A stretch of DNA of 64,000 nt, taken from Gnetum montanum (lineage: Eukaryota > Streptophyta > Gnetopsida > Gnetales > Gnetaceae). Shown here piece by piece: positions 1 through 12,900 of this stretch (positions are counted from its first letter, which is position 1; every line of letters begins with the position of its first letter). A program made the translations under genes and the position numbers. The notes beneath the pieces are model-generated. The model saw only the letters and a program-made list of their open reading frames with translations. It was not told where the DNA came from and ran no database searches. The stretch is from contig MNCI01004258.1 of the NCBI GenBank assembly GCA_015680685.1, positions 372,512-436,511 on the forward strand. The letters are read 5' to 3'.

Positions 1-1180
1 TAAGATTTATTTGCTTCCAATCTAGGGATCCCTTCCTCCATGCTAGGTAGTGTGGAAAATAAGGGGGGAACTCATTTGGATCTCCTATACACCTTATAAT
101 AACATCAAATGACCTTACATGCACTCTAGAGCCTTGTCAGTTGTGATTGGAGCCTTTAAACCTCAGAAAACTGACCCTAGATGGTCAAAATTTGCTTCCC
201 CCTAGTCTTCCACACTAATCCCACTAGCCCCAACATGGAAAAAAGTGGTAAAGCTCAAAAATCACTTAGGAGCACTCAAAAATACCAAATTTTATCATGA
301 AGACCTAGCCCTTGGTCCTATCAACTCCAAAAGTTGCATGCATGGTTGATTGTGACTCAAATTGACCTAAATCTAGGATTATTGCTTTATCCACACTAGA
401 CAAGGCCCCTTGCATGCTAGGAAGTGTGGAAACAATGGGGAAAAGTTGCTTTTCCACTTCTAGTAGCAAGATGACACTCCTAGAAGCCAAAGATCTACGC
501 TAGCGAAGCCTAGGACCTCATAGCCTCAAGATTTTACTTGTTTAACTTCATTTTGACCTCCAAAACCCATTCCCACAATCTTCCATACTGAAGTAACTCC
601 CCTAGCATGAAAATAGGGGGGGGGGGGGGACTTAACCACCCTTGAACGACCTCCAAATGTGCTCAAAATCAGCTAGAAACTTGCAAAATCAAGGTCTACA
701 ACCCTAGGGGCTTGGAAACCTAGTCAAGGTAATATTAAGCCATTCTAAATTCATGAAACAAATGTTCCCCCATTCTTCCACAATGGGGATACTGTGATCA
801 GTGTGGAAAAGTGGGGGAAGTCATTTCAAAATGAAGCTAAGCGATGCATAACTCCCAGATTTGGGTTTCAACTACCTATTTGACCATGTCTAATCCTATT
901 TTTGATTGGATTTTTGTTTCCCATGTTGAGCCCCCTTGCTTCCACACTGACTAACTGAAAATAGTGTAGGAAGGCTTCAAAACCTGCTTTTTGGTGTTTA
1001 CAGACCTTTGGAGTGCCCAATTTTGATGGATATAACCCTGCACTACCTTAGGAAGGTTCCAAAACCTCAATTTTGGACCTCCAAGCATCCAAAATCATAT
1101 TTTCCTTGGTTTCCATGCTAAGGGTTCTTGTTTCCATGCTGAGCCTAGTGTGGAAGCTTCAAAACCCTTACTTTCTAAGA
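1..1180. repeat. Decayed repeat array with paired 'cttccacact' / 'agtgtggaa' boxes
   Basis: No coding sequence is visible. A box reading cttccacact, often followed 20-40 bases later by its complement agtgtggaa, recurs near 49, 207, 388/421, 580, 774/799, 939/963 and 1110/1147, a spacing of roughly 165-210 bases. One pair (about 765-820) can fold into a hairpin with arms of about 18 bases. A run of 14 G lies at 616-629. Text between the boxes is only loosely similar, so this is either a very old tandem array or a decayed LTR. Similar boxes recur at 3576-3735. Confidence 0.4.
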
Positions 1181-1789
1181 TCAAACAGCCCAGAAAAAAC
1201 CCTAACTAATGTCCAAACTCATCTAATAGCCTCATAACCATAAATCATGGCTTGCTAATGCCTAAAACTAGCAAAACCAGATTATATTTGACCTATATTA
1301 GCCAAATTTTACCGTATATAGCTTGTTTTTCTTGATTTTTTCTTTATTACATAGTATTTTGGCTTATTTTTGGACTTATGTTGCACTATTGACCTTGTTG
1401 ACCTTCTATGGCCTTTATATGGCTTTATATGTTCATTAGCTGCCTTATGATAGCCTTATTTACCTATGTTTGGCCTTTAAATGGTATCAAATTGGGATTT
1501 GACCTTCCCTAACCACAATTTGGCATCATGTAACCATGGCTAGAATCATGGTCCACGAAGACACTAAACTAGGATCATGGCCTGCTAAGGCCTAAAATTG
1601 GTGAAATTATGGCCTTTGTTGATCAACAGCCTTATTTCTTATATCTCCCCTTCATTTAACCCTTGTTGGCCTCTATTGCACTTTGTCAAATTGTCCTTAC
1701 CTCATTGATGACCAAGGATGACCTTGTTTGCATTAGATTTGTATGTGTTTACATAATTTTATAACATTTTAGCATTATTATTCATATTG
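1181..1789. other. AT-rich non-coding stretch with a short dispersed motif
   Basis: I see no gene here. A motif close to 'catggcctgctaaggccta' occurs at about 1244-1270 and 1574-1600, and two further copies lie at about 3104-3160 on the far side of the element A integrase. The shared motif suggests both flanks belong to the same retroelement family. Confidence 0.35.
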
Positions 1790-3044
1790 CTTCTACCAGG
1801 GAGTGGTATGATGATATCAAATTTTACCTTATGCATGGCAAATCCTCACAAGGCCTAACTATTGGTTAGAAGGACATTGTATGCAAGTGATCGAAGTAGT
1901 ATGCCATCATGGGTGATAACACATTATGTTGACGATCCTATAATGGCATACTCCTAAAGTGCTTAGGTGGACCAAAGCTAGAACAAGCCTAGAGGAGGTT
2001 CACAAGGATGTTTGTGGAGGACATATAAGACTAAGAGCTATGGCTGCTAAGATTAGACAATTAGGTTACTATTGACCCCATATGAAAAATGATTACATGT
2101 ATGAGGTTAAGCAATGTAACACATGCCAATGATATAGCAACCTTATACATGTACCACCAACTAAGTTGCTTACCACTTAGATAACATGGTCATTTTAACA
2201 ATGGGGGTTGGATATCATTGGACACATAACACCTAGGTATTCCATAGGACATAGCTTCATCATCACCACAACCAAATACTTTACAAAGTGGGTTGAGGCT
2301 ATTCTCCTGAGGAAGACTACATCCAAGCAAGTCTACAAATTCATCTTAGATAACATTGTAGCTCATTTTGGCATACCCATGACCATTGTTATAGATAATG
2401 GACCATAATTTAGTATCCATGAAATGAAAGATTTCTTTCACAACCTAAGCATTAAGCATTCTTTCTCATCACCTCATTACCCTCAAGCTAGTGAACAAGC
2501 AAAAGCAAGCAACGAGGCCATCATCAACTTACTCAAGAAGATGCTCAACAATAGTAGGTGCAAATGGCATGAGAGGCCTATCCATGCATTGTGGACATAT
2601 AGAACAACCTATCGCACAACAACTAATATGATCCGTTATAGCTTGGTTTATGATTCTAAAGATATTTCACCTCTTGAATTACAAGTGCCTTTACTCCAAG
2701 TACCCTTGACCAACTTCATCAACAACAAGCAAGATAAGGAGTTATGACCAACATCCCTAGACTCGATGGAGGAGCAACATATGCAAGCACTTGCTCACAT
2801 TGAGCACTATCATGATGGGAAGAAGTAGGAGCATCACCAGAACTTGATCATGCATAAGATGAAGGAAGGTGATGTAGTCCTCAAAGTCACCAGTGAGCAT
2901 GTGGACAAATTCTTAACCAACTAGGAAGAGCCCTTCCTTATCACTAGAGCCTATGGGAATGATGCATTCAGAATAGTCGACATGGATGGGAACAAGCTAG
3001 TCAATCTAGTTAACCATTCCTATCTAAAGCCATACTACATGTAG
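1790..3044 (+). pseudogene. Element A: end of RNase H region and integrase, Ty3/gypsy Tat type (degenerate)
   Basis: This is the 3' end of a Ty3/gypsy polyprotein whose integrase would insert element cDNA into the genome. In order: the linker after RNase H (WYDDIKFYL, about 1806), the zinc-binding region (EVHKDVCGGH and later CNTCQ, about 1990-2130), the catalytic core (WGLDIIGHI near 2200, KYFTKWVEAI near 2280, IDNGP near 2395, SPHYPQASEQAKASNEA near 2470) and a C-terminal barrel ending in LKPYYM with a stop at 3042-3044. Stops interrupt it at expected Gln, Trp and Arg positions, such as the TAA after IDNGP. RT, protease and gag are missing upstream, so the copy is 5'-truncated. The core wording is closer to Tat/Ogre elements than to B, C and E. 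Confidence 0.85.
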
Positions 3045-4640
3045 TTGATAAATCATCGATAAGCGAGCCTGCTTTCAATAGTCCACTACAACCTTAAACT
3101 AGAAACATGGCCTGCCAGGGCCTTAAACTAGTACCATAACCCGCCATGGCCTTAAACTAGAAGTATTGGTGACCTAGATAGCTTGGTTTTATCACCTCAT
3201 GTGATCTATATGCATTGCAGTGTTATAATATGCAGTGATGTTTTGTATTCTTTATTCATGCAACTTGGGTCAATCCTCCAAACACCAATAAAGAGGGACC
3301 ACTGAAAAACCACAAAAATTTACATCTTATAGCCAATTTTCATCATGTAGCTTTCACCCCATGAAACCTAAGGTAAAACTTCATTATTACTGTGAAGATT
3401 ATAATCCACAATGGGAAATTTCACATAATCTATACTTTTGGGACTAAAATTGCCTCATAAGTGGTTAAAGCCTCATTCCCTAAGTGACAAAAAGTCACCT
3501 AGTATCTATATTTGGGCTTGGAGGGTTAAAATGCCTTTCTGAATGCCAAAAATAAAAATTTGATGGGTTTTATGGGGGGTATACATTTTTCTATGTTGGA
3601 AACACTTGTAGGGGGTAGATCTCACCTACCCCTAATGTGGAGAGATGGGGTACCTTGGAAACTCTTGTGCACCCTTCACCCCCNAACATGGAAGTTTCCC
3701 CTTAGCATAGAGGCTCCACCCCCAGCATGGAAGCCACAATAGCCAGATTTCAACACTTCATGCACTTCAACGTTGACTATCCACTTTAGCAAGCATTGTG
3801 GAGAGCTCAGCGTGAAGAAATCATCTTTAGCATGGAAGGTGTATCCCTATTACTATTTATAGTAAATGGAATGGCTAGGGGAAGGCACTTACTATATATG
3901 GTAACCCCCCAAGTTTGGACATCCATCTTACCCAAACGAGGTAGAAATTTGCAGTAAGTTGGTAGCCATTTTATAGCACCATTCATGGCTTAAAACCTAT
4001 AAAAACTAGCCTCAAACACCATTGATAGGTTCTACTTTTTTTGGCACTTGAATGCATTGAGCATGCATACATTTTTCCAAGCAATAATTCCACACTTGGA
4101 ACATTCTCAAGCACTCAAGGGCTCTTGCAATCTAAAACATTTCCATTCTCTTAAACCCCAGCATGAAAGCATTATCACCATGAGACTTGTGAATTTTTTA
4201 TGTCAACGCTATACTTCTGGGATTCCCAAACCCCAGTGTGGAGAAATCTGGCATCTAGATTTTCCACTTTTCTCACCCCCTAACAATTACCAACATTGTA
4301 GATCTAGAGTAGCAACAAAGGAGGTTAGATAGCATCAAGAGTGGCAAGACATCTAGAACATGGAGTTGAACACATTGGCTTTAATGAACCCTGAACCCCC
4401 TGGTTGCCCTCTTAGGCAAACCTTGTACACAATCTCTTAACTCTCCTTTATTTTATTCTTTGTAAAATAAAGTTTATAGTTTTGGTTTGTGTTCAGATTA
4501 AATTTGTCATTTATTTTAGTGCATTTATATTACTTCAATCTACAATTATATTATTTATCGCATTTTCCATTTCATAAGTCCTTGGTTAATCTATCAAATT
4601 AGCTAGGGCACCTCGAATCCCATTTTCATGAAGGCCCTAG
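3045..4640 (+). other. Non-coding 3' flank of element A, probably including its 3' LTR
   Basis: No coding sequence. The first 130 bases hold two copies of the 'catggcctgcc...ccttaaactag' motif. From about 3560 there are G-rich runs and 'aacatggaag' boxes like those of 1-1180, and an AATAAA signal at about 4467. This is the expected place for the polypurine tract and 3' LTR of element A, but I could not fix LTR ends because no second copy is present. One undetermined base lies at 3684. Confidence 0.35.
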
Positions 4641-5084
4641 GGATCCAAGGTTGATGATTCCTTGCACTGGATCCATCTGTTCTTTCTAGCAAACCAATTT
4701 TTCTAATCGCAATAGACACATTGCCTATTCCATGAAAAAGAAATCATGTCTTAGTTATCAATACCCAAAATTCAAAGATAAAATCTAAACATTAGCAATC
4801 AAAAACATTAAGTACAAACCACCATTAACAAACAACTACAACATCACTATGTCCTATTGGCAATAAAGGAAAACAAAGCAAAACATAAGAAAAACACACA
4901 AAATAAAGTAAAATATAAAATTATAAAAATACAAAAGAAATTTGAAAATATATATAAGAAAGATAAAATGTCCTAAATATTGTGTAAAATAAAAAGTGTA
5001 AAAACAAAAAGGTGTAAAAGAAGTGTAAAAACTAAGGAGCCACTTATATGATTAGCATGGATGGCCATCTCCCCCACGATTGAG
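4640..5084 (-). other. Element B: start of post-integrase spacer
   Basis: Immediately after the integrase stop the minus strand carries a purine block (atcgtgggggagatgg, about 5065-5080) and then a T-rich stretch (A-rich on the plus strand, 4860-5030). The same order, G-block then T-rich tract, starts the spacer in elements C and E. No gene is visible. Confidence 0.5.
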
Positions 5085-6450
5085 TTAGAAGGAGAAGATC
5101 TGAAATATTGAGCATGGGTGTCCATCCGAGGAGGTGTTACCATCACTAGCTCTCTTAAGCTCATGGAAAGGTTTAACTTGTTGCGTGTTGACCAGCAATT
5201 TCTTGTTTGGGTTCTCAAGTGTGTAGATTAACATGACCTTAAAAGAAAAGGTTTCATAGATGATGTAGGGCCCTTCCCACAACATCTAGCACTTAGTTCT
5301 TTGAGGCACATGTGTGGGGTTCCAATGAAGAACCTTGTCTCCAAGTTGAAATTTTACTTTCCTTATTTTGAGGTCATGGCATTGCTTACTAAATGCTTTA
5401 TGCACTTCATTCAAGGACAAGGAAACCAATTGATTCTTATCTAGCATGTTAAGGTTGATCAGTCTCTCCTTTTGTGCTAGACTAAGGTCAAGGTCAAGAT
5501 CACAAGTTGTTAAAAGTGTACAAAGCTTAGACTAAATAAGAAGAGTTGGCAATTTTTTGTACACTAGCTCATAGGGAGAGTAACCTATAGGGAGTTTCCA
5601 TGTTGAGCGATAGGCCCAAAGGACATCATTAAGTTTCATGCTCCAGTCTCTCCTATATTTGTAAATTATTCTAGTTAAGATGGTAGTGATCTTCCTATTT
5701 GTAACCTCAGCTTGACTGTTGGCTTGGGGGTGGTAAGGTGTTGTTAATTTATGTTATACCTCCAAGTGTTGCATGAGTTTTCGAAAGGTGGTACTTGTAA
5801 AGTCAGTACCATTATTATAAATTAATGCATGTGGTATTACAAACCTATTTACAAATTTTTTTTGTACAAACTGAGCAACTGTAGTAGATGTACAGTTAGT
5901 GAAAATTGCTACTTCTTCCCATTTGACATGGGTGTGATGAGACCCATGAAGTCAATGCCTCAGATGTTAAAGGGTTCCAGTGATTAGATCCACTTGTAAG
6001 GTCCCTCTATTTGAGTAGTCATTCCACCATCACATTTGCAGCGTTCACAAGAGAAGATGAATTGGTGAGCATCCTTGAAGAGTGTTGGCCAATAATACCC
6101 TTCCATCATGATTTTAATGGTCATGCATCTCCTAACATAGTGGCCCCTACAAGGGCCCTCATGAGCATCCTAGAGGATGCACAATTAGTTAGCATCAAGA
6201 ACACACCAACAAACTAAGCTATTGGCACACACCTTTTAAAGATATCTGTTAATTTGCATGAAGCATTTGTCCTAATGAAGAAACTATTATTTCTTTCTAT
6301 GATCCAAATCTTGTGGCATCTTCCTAGTGAGAAGATAGGTGAGAATGCCATTTTACCAGTTAGGTTCAGCAAGCACTTGTTCATTTATAGTCATAGCAAA
6401 GAGGAGCTCATCTAGAAATTGATTATAATGTGTGCTCTCCTCCACTTTGT
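5085..6450 (-). pseudogene. Element B: integrase (degenerate)
   Basis: Integrase of element B. The zinc-binding domain is readable at about 6010-6200 (HEG, GHY, then SCERC), followed by GIDFMG at about 5950, which opens the catalytic core. The core is broken by frameshifts. The C-terminal GPY/F module is clear: LWEGPYIIYETFSF at about 5240-5290, in an open frame that ends near 5085. The family's role is strand transfer of element cDNA, and the GPY/F module is typical of gypsy integrases. At least several stops and frame changes make this a pseudogene. Confidence 0.8.
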
Positions 6451-6479
6451 TATCCCATCTCAACCAAGACAAATGATCA

Positions 6480-7770
6480 ACGACCACATTATCAATTCCC
6501 TTTCAATCTACCATTGTAAGATTGAATTCCTACAAGATCACAAGTCACCATATGATATGGGGGCTCATCGTTAGTTTGTTCATCAGGCATTGGATTGCAC
6601 TATGATCTATGTGCACAAATACCTTGTACCTAAGCACATAGTGCCTGAATTTCTCCAAGGCATACATCATCGTCATGAATTCTTTCTCTGTTATGGTGTA
6701 GTTCAGCTATGCACCCACAATGCTTCGGCATACACAGTGGATGTAGTAAGGATGTTTCTAATCATTCAACAGTGTGAGCATGACTCCTAGGGCATAATTT
6801 GATGCATTCTTCATGATATGGGATGGTTTGGACTAGTCAGGTGCTTATAGAATTGGAGTTTCTACAAGCTTTTACTTAAGTTGTGGGAATGCCTTTTTGC
6901 ATTCCTCAGTCTAAACAAACTGAGTGTTCTTCTTTGTTAACTCCACCAATAGTATAGCAATCTTAGAGAAATTCTCTATGAATCACTAGTAGTAGCTAAT
7001 ATGACCAAGAAATGACCGAACGTCTTTGAAAATTTTCATTTGGTGGGTAATTCCTTGGATGATCCTTATTTTTTTAGGATTCACCTCAATCCCCACTTGT
7101 GATATTTTATGCCCCAAGACAATGCCCTCCTAGATCATTAGATGTCTCTTTTTTCAATTAACCTAAAAATTGGTCTCCACACACCTTTTTAGCACTTTCT
7201 TAAGGTAGTCCAAGGCTTGCTCAAATGTAGTGCCATAGGTGGAGAAGTCATCCATCAAGACATCTATCCTACTACTAATCTATTATTGAAAGATGTTAAG
7301 GACAAGGCATTGGAAGGTTACAAGGACACTGCATAGACCAAATAACATTTTTTATATGCAAAAGTTCCCTAGGAAATTGTGAATGTGGTTTTGGCCTAAT
7401 CCTCATGTATAATATGAATTTGGTTATAGCCACCATAACCATCTAAAAATTTTTAGTAGTAATGCCAAAAAATGGTTTCCAACACCTGGTCCACAAATGG
7501 CAATGGAAAGTGATCTTTGTAAGTTGTCATATTCAACAGTCTAAAGTCAATACATACCCTCCACTTTTTGTCTTTCTTTGGCACTATCATAAGTGGGCTA
7601 ACCCATTTGCTATTTGAAATGGAATAAATGAACTAAGCCTTGAGGTGTTGTTCAATCTTCTCTTTGACAATCTACTTAAGTTTGGGATTCAACTCTACTC
7701 TAGCTACCTCTTTGGCTTTATGGAAGGATCTATAAATATATGGTGCTAGCATATCCTAGGATCAATCCCA
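6480..7770 (-). pseudogene. Element B: reverse transcriptase and RNase H (degenerate)
   Basis: RT begins near 7760. WVSPLMIVPKKDKKWRVCID (about 7560-7620) and RLLNMTTYKDHFPLPFVDQV are the conserved fingers, and FLDGYGGYNQI (about 7420-7450) is the palm motif with the first catalytic Asp. The region of the second Asp pair is shifted and not clearly readable. RNase H follows at about 6520-6790, with TEKE, LEKFRHYVL and HIDHSAI recognisable, the last carrying a catalytic Asp. The two domains copy element RNA and remove the template. Many stops and frame changes are present. Confidence 0.8.
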
Positions 7771-8159
7771 ATGAGTTCAGGATATGACCAAGCAAAGGCT
7801 ATTGGCCATTTGTTGGCCACCTTTAATAGCTTCTCTTTTTGTTCAAGAGTAAGGTTAACATTGATTATCACTAGATTTTCATTGTTCAAAAAAGCATATT
7901 CCATACTAGTAGGTAGAGTTCTCAACTCTAGGGGCTCATGTTTGAAACTTCAAAGGATTTCCAACTCTCCCAAATTGGCGTCATCAGGTTCATTATCAAA
8001 GAGTTGGCAACAAAATTACTCCAATTTGTCCATGCCTTTAACATAGGCACATGTCAAGTTCTCAGTTGGTTTCATGTAAAGTGTTGAGTTGCTATCAGGA
8101 ACAACTATCAGCAACTGTGTGCCCTCCTATGTTATGGCTACTGCATACAAGCACTATTG

Positions 8160-8640
8160 AATTTTTGTCTCATTTGCATACTATCTTCATGCTATGATGG
8201 ATGGACTTTTTACGGACCCAAGTTTCTACACACAGTTACACCCTATATCACTGTACACAATGCATAGAATTCTCTTCTTCTCTATCTTTTTAAATACATT
8301 TTCCTTGGAAATATTTAGGGAAAGCTCTCTAATGTCCAAATGTGAATTAATGGTGCTTAACCAAGCCATTCCCATGATGATTGGAAATTTCCCCTTACAA
8401 TTATCAACATGAATCTTCAAAAAGTTAGCAAGATAGGACCACCCATAGACGGTGGTTATAATGTCCTCCATCAATCCCAAGGAAATAGTGATGGATAGGT
8501 CTGCCAACTCAAGATGAATGTTGCTCTTTGTGAGTGGAGGTAGGTTCCAAGCTTTGTACATCTCATGAGAAATCAGATTTACACCAGAACCTGAATCCTA
8601 AAGAGCCTTGCAAGGCTCATTCCCAAAAATTTGTAGGTAA
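8160..8640 (-). pseudogene. Element B: aspartic protease (degenerate)
   Basis: The minus strand reads EPCKAL, one stop, then DSGSGVNLISHEMYKAW (about 8550-8620), the active-site loop of a retroviral-type aspartic protease with DSG intact. The frame stays open for 111 codons to about 8226 and includes IMGMAWL, which fits the second conserved strand. The protease would cut the gag-pol polyprotein. This is the best preserved domain of element B. The stop just before DSG sits where E and C have Leu. Confidence 0.75.
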
Positions 8641-8699
8641 ATAAGGGGACTTCTAGGATCAAATCTTTTCTTGGGAAGGTGTCCAACCTTTATCCAATT

Positions 8700-11268
8700 A
8701 ATTATCACATGGGTCAACATGACGATATGCACTTTGGGAGGTGTTTAGCTTCAAGGGGACTCAAATGGTATGAATGCATAGGATGATGAAGAAGAAGCAC
8801 TATCAATCGCAAATACCTATGAGGGATTTGTAAGACTATTGGTTTGTAAGAATGGCCTTTTTCAGGATTTGGTTTTCAAACCACTCAGCTGAGGAGTTGG
8901 TTGTAAGCTTATAGCCCTAGTGGCGTTACGGTGCTACAACTAGACTAGAATTTCATCTTGCATGGATGAAGCATGTGGTAATTGAGTTGAGGATGAAGGG
9001 ACATGTGTAGAAGGATGAGGAGGGTAATGAGAAAATGGGGATTTCCCTCTTGGAGATTAGACTTTGTAGTACTTAAGAGGATGGTAGTGATGCTGGAATG
9101 AAGCATGATTGCAAGAGTCACATTGAGAAATGGGTTGTTGAACATAGTACCCATATGGATTAGGCTATCGATAAGGGTATTGTTGCCTTGGTGGTGGCAT
9201 CCTCCATAATTTTGGGTGCTACCATTAATGGTACTACTCATAAGGTTGTGGTGGAGCTCCACTTGGATAATAGGCTTGTTATTATTGGAACTACCTTAGG
9301 TTGCCTTGAGGATAAGGCAACCCTCTGGGTGCTTACCTTCTAGCCAATCTAGGATTTAGGGCATATACCCCAAACTCCTATAAGTATGATACAATAGGGT
9401 AACATCCCTTAGGATGTTTTTATTAGTAAATGTCACATCCAACATCATCATTTGTTTCATTCTCCATAACCTCCTCTACTACTACAACCTTGCCCTTACC
9501 CCTTTAATGGGCCGTTCAACTTCCTTCCTTCTCTTGTCATCACGATCACTACTTGGCTCTTTAGATTCTTCTATTATTTTCAAAGCAATATGGAACTTTT
9601 CATCCAAAAAGTCCTACATTTTATCTACCTTAACCAAAATTTCAAAAACAAATTTTTGAATCAAAAAGATCTTTCATTGCACCACCTCATCAAGTGATGC
9701 CTCTTCCTCATTGTCACAAAATCAAACTTTCCTTTTTCTGATGGAAGGATCTCAATTGTACTCCTTCATACTTTCCCATTTTTACAACTCTCCTTCTTCT
9801 TTGGCAACCTACTTGATCATCCTTTGAATCTAATGAGCTCTAAGTTTTTGAAAATCTCCCTTGGGCATAGACACCAAGAGTTCTTCTTGTTTTTGTTTGG
9901 AGCCCATCTATGATATGGTGAAGCTGCTCCCTTTGAGAATAATCATGGCCAAGACATCAGTGAAAAAGGGAATAGTACCTACCCATGGCTATGTCCAAGG
10001 GTTCATATGTTTCTTGTTTCCAACCTTGGATCTACTTTCTCAGGTTGGACACTTGGGAGTACATTTGATACTTGTCATTAAAGAGTTCAAGCATTGTACT
10101 CCATCTGCAAATTGATTTTGGTTCCAAAGATTGGTACCAAATTTTAGCCTCTTTAATGAGCATTCTTGGGAATAGCTTTAACTTTTTTCATTCATTCTCC
10201 ATGTTCTGTAAGGCAGAAGCATCATGAAAGGCTTGAAGATGGTTTTGTGGATTTGAGTTGTATCTCCCTTCAAACTTGGGGATATTTCTCATATCCAACT
10301 GCTTGATTTTGCTATCATTCACATTCCTTATTGGAATTCTCACTACCTTAGCAATGTTTAGCATATTTTGAGTTGCAAGCAAACATTCATCATACTCTTA
10401 TTCTCTGCGATGACTTGATGCCTGTGATGCCCTCTACTATTCCTTCTTTTGTGGTGGTAGGCCTTCCTTGATTGCTCACGCCCCTGGTCTCAACTAGTCC
10501 AATGGGATCTATGATCATATCTATCCCGCCAATCACCTCCATCGTAATCATGTCCTCTATGCCTTCATTTGGAGCTAGATGAGGAAGAAGAGGATGATGA
10601 AGCTAAAGAAAAAGGAGGACTAGCACCACCACGATGCCTGCCACTCCTTCTTCTGTGGTCATGGCCATGATCATCATCATAATGCCTATCCTCATCCCTA
10701 CCATAACTCCCACCTTTGGGTCCTCCATGATCATGGAACCCATTCTTGCTTAAACCAGGATTATTTATAGTGGATTGTAAATTCTGGTTTAAGCCTCCAT
10801 TGAAACTGAGGGGAGGAGAGTCAATGAATTGAGAATCCCCAAAGAAGGTATCCTAACTGTCTTTCTAGCCCAACAAGAACAAAGGGTTATTAAGCCATTT
10901 TTTCTTCAAAGCTTCATAATGCTTCTCATGTTATTATGTTTTGTCTCATTCGAATGATAATCCCAAGAGTCATGGTGTTGCACAACATATTCAGCATAGA
11001 GCCCCTAGATGCCCAACCTCATGAGAGTTTGGAGCAACATCACAGGAAATGATTGATCAAGCAGCGATACAATGTTACCTTTCATGGTCCTCCACTACAT
11101 CTGTTCATCCTGATGTAGAATGAAGGTGAATTCTAGCACATACTCATCAGGATGAGTATAGACCATCTTGCATTATTAAGGCACTCGCTAATTTGACCAT
11201 TCATTCCTTTGTTGATTGGATGTATGCTCAAACTTTAGTGGAGAATCATCCCTATGAGAAGAAGACAT
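8700..11268 (-). pseudogene. Element B: gag (degenerate)
   Basis: The likely start is the ATG at 11266-11268 (MSSSHRDDSPLKFEH). An Arg/Ser- and Asp-rich stretch follows at about 10430-10640. The capsid-type Retrotrans_gag domain (PF03732 family) spans about 10390-9750: NIPKFEGRYNSNPQNHLQAF, then WYQSLEPKSI and LFNDKYQMYSQVSNLRK. The C-terminal part is Pro/Tyr-rich (HPKGCYPI near 9410, PPPRQQYPYR near 9190). Gag forms the particle that packages element RNA. The frame is interrupted by stops and shifts throughout. Confidence 0.75.
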
Positions 11269-11401
11269 TTTAGATTGAAAAAAATATCAATGTTCTTTTC
11301 AATTATTATTATTATTATTATGAATGATTGAAGTGTTAAAGTTCGTTATAAAGATTTTGAATAATTTTCACTAAGTCCTAGATAGCACATGTAACTAACT
11401 A

Positions 11402-11422
11402 AAGCCCCAGGCAACGATGCCA
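11402..11422 (-). promoter_or_regulatory. Element B: primer binding site, tRNA-Asp type
   Basis: The plus strand reads aagccccaggcaacgatgcc followed by a, resembling the 3' end of a plant tRNA-Asp (ccccggcaacggcgcca) with several transitions. It lies two bases from the LTR end, the position where reverse transcription is primed. The same site is better preserved in C' and D'. Confidence 0.7.
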
Positions 11423-11423
11423 G

Positions 11424-12253
11424 TGATGAGCAATGAGTATACCCTACACCTAACTATACAAATCACTAGTGTCTACTAAGCAATCTAATCAAATTTTGTA
11501 GCCTTTAGGTTTCTAAGTACACTAGTTCTAGGAAGTGAATCTAACCATTGCAATCATTGTCTTCCTAGTTCCACTTGTGAAGTGTAAGTGTATGATTAAG
11601 TGTAATTGAGGCATATGATTTTTATCATTTTATCTTTTATGAATTAAGTCACCTAAGAATAAGAATAAAGTATTTAATTTATTAATTAATCTAATAACTA
11701 ACTAATACTTGACTAATCCTAACATAAGCATTTATTTCCACTTTCCATACACATCTTGAACATGTTATAGCGTTACTAGGTTACCAAACATTAATCGCTA
11801 TTGGGATTACCAAGCGTTAAACATATGCTTGAAGTGGTTGTACTTATGTTCACTATTTAACAGATATTAATTAATTACTTAGAAACATTAAAGTAAATTG
11901 CATGAATATTAAATGCATAAAGAAAACATTTAATCTACTTCAAGTGCTGCAAAGTTTGATCACAAAAGCTCATCTTTATTACTGTTTACACTGAGGTGCT
12001 CAGATATATTAATGCTTGAATAAAGATTTGTACACTACAGGCACTCAAAAAATATTCTAAATTTTGAGAAGAAAGACTACAAGAGGTTCACAACAACTAC
12101 TGAAAGATTACTATAAATGCAATGGGTAGGCACACGTTTATAGGTGGAGACAAGGTGCCACGTTCATGGGTACATGTTAATGGGTCAGACCCTACATCAA
12201 CGGGATCATGTCGATGGCATCCCATTGACATGACTAAACGATGTGACTCATCA
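11424..12253 (-). mobile_element. Element B: 5' LTR (830 bp)
   Basis: The plus strand begins tgatgagcaatgag next to the PBS and ends gtgactcatca, giving the TG...CA ends of an LTR. It shares landmarks with other LTRs here: 'gggttaccaag/gggattaccaag' repeats (about 11780-11830), 'ctcagatatattaatgcttgaataaag' region (polyadenylation side), and a U3 array of GTTAATG/TCAACG/TCGATG-like words at about 12150-12245. No matching 3' LTR survives in the window. The five bases after it are atgat. Confidence 0.8.
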
Positions 12254-12900
12254 ATGATTTACAAGAAATCTACAACTATTCTTCAAAGTTGCTTCTTTTC
12301 CCCTAAATCCTTCTCCCTTTTTTCTACCTTTGAAAGCCCTTTTATAGTGACCTTAGAGAAGTCACAACAATCATGAGAAGTTAAGGGTGTGACAAATATC
12401 TAGGGAATTAATTCATAACCATCCTAAGAAGTTATAACCTTCATGAGAAATTTAAGCTAAAGTTGGCAAGTGTCCTTCCCAATAACTAACTTATAAATCT
12501 CTTCTTTTATTCTTCTTAGTATTTTTGACGCTTTACCCTTAATATAATCTCTCCATTTTTTGGCACATCAACCTTATAATATATCTTCCTATGGGGCAAA
12601 AATAATTTAACACTTCTAAACCAAAGATAACTCTGATTCAAGGTGCCTTCTTCAAATCGAGGTCATCCAAATACAATTGCAAGATGGCCAATCTATGGTT
12701 GTTCATATTTAATCATTATATTTTATACTTATTCGTTCCACATCATGATTTAATCTTATGATTATTTCTTTGGTCATTTTATAATTCCATACCAAAACCT
12801 TAATGTAAATATCTATAACACAAAACCATAATATTTGAAAAATAATCACAGGTGCTAGTAGAAATGAAAAATTGCAATAGTAAATGTGGCCAAACTACCA
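12254..12900 (-). repeat. Probable LTR fragment of another family
   Basis: No gene. On the minus strand a TATA box (cactataaaag, about 12333-12343) is followed by pyrimidine-rich sequence. Words such as gttggcaagtgtccttccca (about 12463) resemble gcagctgacaagtgtcctatt at about 17887 inside insertion G, so this may be another copy of the G-type terminal sequence, interrupted by element B. The match is short and read by eye. Confidence 0.3.

Larger units (their letters stand above)
4640..12253 (-). mobile_element. Element B: Ty3/gypsy (Tat/Athila group) retrotransposon, 3'-truncated
   Basis: Read on the minus strand, this region gives 5' LTR, tRNA-Asp primer binding site, gag, protease, RT/RNase H, integrase and the beginning of the spacer, the standard gypsy order. 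The accessory ORF and 3' LTR found in relatives E and D' are absent, so the element stops at about 4640 against the flank of element A. Both stops and frameshifts are frequent, so it cannot encode function. It is related to C and E by its protease (EPCKAL), RT (FLDGYGGYNQI) and integrase (EGPYII) wording. Confidence 0.85.

Noticed and set aside
11301..11320. (att)n run and (ga)n runs at 28442 and 63688
   Set aside because: Simple microsatellites within leader and LTR sequence; no further meaning seen.
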